DNA of 64,000 nt, from the NCBI RefSeq assembly GCF_014648995.1, contig NZ_BMSE01000006.1, positions 186,001 to 250,000 of the forward strand. Direction: 5' to 3'. Shown here in pieces: positions 60,843-64,000 of the stretch. Each line of letters begins with the position of its first letter. Positions within the stretch are counted from its first letter, which is position 1. The notes below the pieces were generated by a model. That model did no database searches. It was given only the letters and a program-made list of their open reading frames with translations, and had not been told where the DNA came from. Position numbers and translations under genes: made by a program. The DNA is from Streptomyces massasporeus (lineage in GTDB: Bacteria > Actinomycetota > Actinomycetes > Streptomycetales > Streptomycetaceae).

Positions 60843-61571
60843 GTGCAGGTAGAGCACCAGAACAGCTCACCGGCGACCGATGCCCAACTGATCCGCCTTC
60901 ATGTGGGAGGCGACCCGGAAGCCTTCGCCGAATTGGTACGCCGTCATCGTGACCGCCTCTGGGCCGTCGCCCTGCGCACCCTGGGCGACCGCGAGGAAGC
61001 CGCCGACGCCGTCCAGGACGCGCTGGTCTCCGCCTACCGGGCCGCCCACACCTTCCGGGGCCAGTCGGCCGTCACGACGTGGCTGCACCGGATCACGGTG
61101 AACGCCTGCCTGGACCGCGCCCGCAAGGCGGCCTCTCGGAAGACCTCACCCGTCGACGACACCGAGCGCCTTGAGCAGCTGCTGGAGCCGCACGAGTCGG
61201 CCTCGGCCCCCGCCGAGCGCAACGATCTCCACCGGCAGCTCATCGAAGCCCTGGGAACCCTGCCCGCAGACCAGCGCGCCGCCCTCGTCCTTGTGGACAT
61301 GCAGGGCTACCCGGTCGCGGAGGCCGCCCGCATTCTCGACGTGCCGACCGGCACGGTGAAGAGCAGATGTGCGCGCGGAAGGGCCAGACTCCTGCCGCTG
61401 CTCACCCACCTGAGGCCTGACAACAGCGGTGAGGACAAGAACCCGGGCGGAGAACGGAACCGGACGCAGGGGCCGACCGTCCCACCCGCAGCGGGGCAAC
61501 GCCGAACGGACCCCCCGGACACAGGACCGAGCGACTCAGCTGCAGTGAAGGGCGGAGGTGGACGAGCGTGA
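60843..61571 (+). CDS. sigM: ECF sigma factor, SigM type
   Basis: 242-residue ECF sigma factor. Region 2 is FAELVRRHRDRLWAVALRTLGDREEAADAVQDALVSAYRAAHTF; region 4 is LPADQRAALVLVDMQGYPVAEAARILDVPTGTVKSRCARGRARL. A disordered tail of about 45 residues follows. The GTG start has GGGAGGGGAC upstream. The name follows M. tuberculosis SigM, which has the same neighbours (MurJ, anti-sigma, trxB, trxC); the S. coelicolor protein called sigma-M is a different one. The gene overlaps its anti-sigma gene by 4 bp. Confidence 0.9.
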   Translation: MQVEHQNSSPATDAQLIRLHVGGDPEAFAELVRRHRDRLWAVALRTLGDREEAADAVQDALVSAYRAAHTFRGQSAVTTWLHRITVNACLDRARKAASRKTSPVDDTERLEQLLEPHESASAPAERNDLHRQLIEALGTLPADQRAALVLVDMQGYPVAEAARILDVPTGTVKSRCARGRARLLPLLTHLRPDNSGEDKNPGGERNRTQGPTVPPAAGQRRTDPPDTGPSDSAAVKGGGGRA

Positions 61572-62488
61572 CGTCGACGACAGACATGGCCGGGCACCCG
61601 GACGTCGCGGAGATCTCCGACCTCGCCGAGGGTCTCCTCCCACCGGCCCGGACCACCGAGCTGCGCCGGCACCTGGACGACTGCGAACTCTGTGCGAACG
61701 TCTACGCCTCCCTGGAGGAGATCCGCGGGTTGCTCGGCACACTGCCGGGCCCGCCTCGCATGCCCGCCGACGTCGCCGGCCGCATCGATGCCGCTCTCGC
61801 CGCCGAGGCCCTGCTGACCGCCGCAGGACCGGAGGCCGCAGAGAGTCCGGAGCCGGTGAGCGTTCCCGGTTCCGCCTCTGACGACGGCGATACGCATGTT
61901 TCACGTGAAACATCGACGCCCCCCGACCGGCCTGTCGGCCGTCCCCGCTCCTCCACCACCGGTCCGGGCCGTAAGAGCCGCACCCGCTACGGACGCCGCA
62001 GGATCGCCGTCCTGGGGACCGTCTTCACGGTGGCCGCCTTGGGGCTGGGATCGGTCCTGCTGACGTCGCTCGGCGACAACAAGCCTCCCACCGGAGCGGA
62101 AGGCGAACGGCAGACCACGGCGGCGGACACCTTCTCCGAAGGGAAGCTGCCGGAGCAGGTCACCGGTCTCCTGGCCGAGAACAAGACCAAGGGCGGCGGA
62201 TCCCGCACCCCCTTCGGCGCGGCGACGGCTCCCGGCACCAATCAGCCGAAGCTCGCCAAGGAGGTCGTGGTGCCCGGCTGCGTCCGCGACGGCATCGGGC
62301 GCGACGACGCGGCCCTGGCCGCCGAGAACGGCACCTATCAAGGCAAGAAGGCCATGCTCGTGCTGCTTCCCGACGCCGCCGACGCCACTAAGGTCACCGC
62401 CTACATCGTCGACGCGACCTGTGTGGATCACAAGGCGCCCACCGCCGCCGGCACAGTGCTCCTAGAGCGCACCTACCCATCGGCCTGA
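61568..62488 (+). CDS. Zinc-binding-type anti-sigma factor with TM helix
   Basis: 306 residues. The N-terminal ZAS-like motif HLDDCELC (His35, Cys39, Cys42) is expected to hold the SigM-type factor. A linker, one TM helix (about 145-165) and an extracellular domain of about 130 residues with two cysteines (VPGCVRDG, DATCVDHK) follow. Membrane tethering means the signal is sensed outside, and the cysteines suggest a redox or ligand sensor; both are inference. A perfect parS site is embedded in the linker, encoding HVSRETS. Coupled to sigM by GTGA overlap. Confidence 0.85.
   Translation: MTSTTDMAGHPDVAEISDLAEGLLPPARTTELRRHLDDCELCANVYASLEEIRGLLGTLPGPPRMPADVAGRIDAALAAEALLTAAGPEAAESPEPVSVPGSASDDGDTHVSRETSTPPDRPVGRPRSSTTGPGRKSRTRYGRRRIAVLGTVFTVAALGLGSVLLTSLGDNKPPTGAEGERQTTAADTFSEGKLPEQVTGLLAENKTKGGGSRTPFGAATAPGTNQPKLAKEVVVPGCVRDGIGRDDAALAAENGTYQGKKAMLVLLPDAADATKVTAYIVDATCVDHKAPTAAGTVLLERTYPSA
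61898..61911. other. parS site (perfect), intragenic
   Basis: GTTTCACGTGAAAC inside the anti-sigma gene, in the stretch encoding the linker before the TM helix. Confidence 0.92.
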
Positions 62489-62558
62489 GCGGACGCTTCG
62501 TCTTAGCCCTGTGGGGTCACCGCGGGGCGCCCGCATCTCCGTGTGCCCGGACACAGTG

Positions 62559-62584
62559 GGAATGCGCGCCCCTTAGGATCCGTT
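62559..62584 (+). promoter_or_regulatory. Sigma-R promoter of trxBA
   Basis: GGAAT (62559-62563), 18 bp, then GTT (62582-62584): an exact fit to the consensus of SigR, the thiol-oxidation sigma factor, which is known to drive trxBA in S. coelicolor. Confidence 0.88.
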
Positions 62585-62654
62585 GGGTGGGGTGAGAGGT
62601 CATAGAGAACTCCCACCGCTCGACCGACGCAGTCCAGAGACGAGGAAACAAGCC

Positions 62655-63623
62655 GTGAGCGACGTCCGTAACGTGATCATCATCGGCTCCGGGCCCGCCG
62701 GCTACACGGCGGCGCTCTACACCGCGCGCGCGTCGCTGAAGCCACTGGTGTTCGAGGGCGCCGTCACCGCGGGTGGTGCGCTCATGAACACCACCGAGGT
62801 CGAGAACTTCCCGGGCTTCCAGGACGGCATCATGGGCCCCGAGCTCATGGACAACATGCGCGCCCAGTCGGAGCGCTTCGGAGCCGAGCTCGTCCCGGAC
62901 GACATCGTGACCGTCGACCTGAGCGGTGAGATCAAGACCGTCACGGACACGGCCGGCACCGTGCACCGGGCGAAGGCCGTCATCGTCGCCACCGGCTCGC
63001 AGCACCGCAAGCTCGGACTGCCGAACGAGGACGCCCTGTCGGGCCGCGGTGTGTCCTGGTGCGCCACCTGTGACGGGTTCTTCTTCAAGGACCAGGACAT
63101 CGCCGTGATCGGTGGTGGCGACACCGCGATGGAGGAAGCCACCTTCCTCTCGCGGTTCGCCAAGTCGGTGACCATCGTCCACCGCCGCGACACCCTGCGC
63201 GCCTCCAAGGCCATGCAGGAGCGCGCCTTCGCCGACCCGAAGATCTCCTTCGTGTGGGACAGCGAGGTCGCCGAGATCCAGGGCGACCCGAAGCTCTCCG
63301 GTCTGAAGCTGCGCAACCTCAAGACCGGTGAGATCTCGGACCTGCCGGTGACCGGACTCTTCATCGCCATCGGCCACGACCCGCGCACCGAGCTCTTCAA
63401 GGGCCAGCTCGACCTGGACGAAGAGGGCTACCTGAAGGTGGAAGCGCCGTCGACGCGCACGAACCTGACCGGTGTCTTCGGCGCCGGCGACGTGGTCGAC
63501 CACACCTACCGTCAGGCGATCACCGCGGCCGGGACCGGCTGCTCCGCAGCTCTCGACGCCGAGCGCTACCTCGCCGCCCTGGCGGACGAGGAGCAGCCCG
63601 AGCCCGAGAAGACCTCCGTCTGA
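62655..63623 (+). CDS. trxB: Thioredoxin reductase
   Basis: 322-residue FAD/NADPH enzyme that reduces thioredoxin. FAD motif GSGPAGYTAALY near the start, redox pair Cys136-Ala-Thr-Cys139 (WCATCDG), NADPH motif GGGDTA (153-158) and the FAD-closing GVFGAGDV near the C-terminus. GTG start with ACGAGGAAA upstream. A SigR-type promoter lies 70 bp upstream. trxA follows 45 bp later, forming the trxBA operon. Confidence 0.97.
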   Translation: MSDVRNVIIIGSGPAGYTAALYTARASLKPLVFEGAVTAGGALMNTTEVENFPGFQDGIMGPELMDNMRAQSERFGAELVPDDIVTVDLSGEIKTVTDTAGTVHRAKAVIVATGSQHRKLGLPNEDALSGRGVSWCATCDGFFFKDQDIAVIGGGDTAMEEATFLSRFAKSVTIVHRRDTLRASKAMQERAFADPKISFVWDSEVAEIQGDPKLSGLKLRNLKTGEISDLPVTGLFIAIGHDPRTELFKGQLDLDEEGYLKVEAPSTRTNLTGVFGAGDVVDHTYRQAITAAGTGCSAALDAERYLAALADEEQPEPEKTSV

Positions 63624-63668
63624 CCTCTCCCTACCCGCCCCACGCACCAACCAGTTAAGGAGCCCGCC

Positions 63669-64000
63669 GTGGCCGGCACCCTGAAGAATGTGACCGACGA
63701 CTCCTTCGAGACGGACGTCCTCAAGAGCGACAAGCCTGTTCTGGTGGACTTCTGGGCCGCCTGGTGCGGTCCGTGCCGCCAGATCGCTCCCTCCCTTGAG
63801 GCGATCGCCGCCGAGTACGGCGACAAGATCGAGATCGTCAAGCTGAACATTGACGAGAACCCGGGTACGGCCGCCAAGTACGGCGTCATGTCCATCCCGA
63901 CCCTGAACGTCTACCAGGGTGGCGAGGTCGCCAAGACCATCGTGGGCGCGAAGCCGAAGGCCGCGATCGTTCGCGACCTCGAGGAGTTCATCGCCGAGTG
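63669..64000 (+). CDS. trxA: Thioredoxin (last base of stop codon outside window)
   Basis: 110 residues from a GTG start with TTAAGGAG upstream. The active site is Trp32-Cys33-Gly-Pro-Cys36 in VDFWAAWCGPCRQIAP, and the cis-proline region MSIPTLNVYQGG is intact. The window ends two bases into what should be the stop codon, so the protein is complete at ...LEEFIAE. Reduces cytoplasmic disulphides using electrons from TrxB; same operon and SigR control. Confidence 0.96.
   Translation, partial: MAGTLKNVTDDSFETDVLKSDKPVLVDFWAAWCGPCRQIAPSLEAIAAEYGDKIEIVKLNIDENPGTAAKYGVMSIPTLNVYQGGEVAKTIVGAKPKAAIVRDLEEFIAE

Overview
This 64-kb window is high-GC actinobacterial chromosome, almost certainly Streptomyces. 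The evidence is strong third-position GC bias, GTG starts, the developmental pair ssgA/ssgR, a FemX-type glycyltransferase, a fused CydCD, and a gene order matching the chromosome core of S. coelicolor as I remember it (not checked). Twelve perfect copies of the ParB-binding parS site GTTTCACGTGAAAC and three near copies put the window inside the origin-proximal centromere region. The right edge (sigM, anti-sigma factor, trxB, trxA) is the side that normally leads on to parAB, dnaA and oriC.

Layout. 1-8.2 kb: a HAD phosphatase (5' end outside the window), a secreted M23 peptidase, and the cytochrome bd operon cydA-cydB-cydCD behind a Rex-type redox operator. 8.3-13.9 kb: a cyclophilin-fold protein, a HisC/Pat aminotransferase, a LacI-type regulator, a calcineurin-type phosphatase and a two-TM membrane protein. 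13.9-17.5 kb: an accessory island. 17.4-19.4 kb: thiC with its TPP riboswitch. 19.4-34.9 kb: YibE/F membrane protein, ssgA/ssgR, a phosphatase/PLP-enzyme operon, and small regulatory, efflux and hydrolase genes. 35-40.2 kb: dnaB, a MATE exporter and rpsF-ssb-rpsR-rplI. 40.4-47.5 kb: cell-wall genes (femX, a racemase-like protein, a GT87 transferase, a class A PBP). 47.9-51.7 kb: the inositol-phosphate synthase operon with its PadR regulator, then an MFS permease and a membrane-anchored protein. 51.8-64 kb: the conserved actinobacterial block pcnA, DUF6049 protein, MurJ, pseudokinase, SigM-type sigma factor, anti-sigma factor, TrxB, TrxA.

The most interesting region is the island at 14.1-17.5 kb. 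A small EACC1-domain protein overlaps by 4 bp a single-chain caspase-like protease + STAND/NB-ARC ATPase + TPR protein. This is the architecture of predicted NTP-dependent bacterial conflict (immunity or regulated cell death) systems. The island is bounded by two copies of the thiC 3' end in the same orientation: a displaced 3'-terminal fragment with its own terminator at 13.9-14.1 kb, and the 3' end of the working thiC at 17.4-17.5 kb. The similarity of the two copies stops just past a shared 11-bp stretch, immediately next to the last Fe-S cysteine codon. I read this as site-specific integration into thiC with restoration of the reading frame, followed by loss of the integration genes. The EACC1 gene carries a rare TTA codon, so the module may be developmentally gated through bldA tRNA. 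Separately, two parS-like hairpins sit inside the variable arm of the thiC riboswitch.

I saw no tRNA, rRNA, CRISPR array, transposase or integrase gene in the window.
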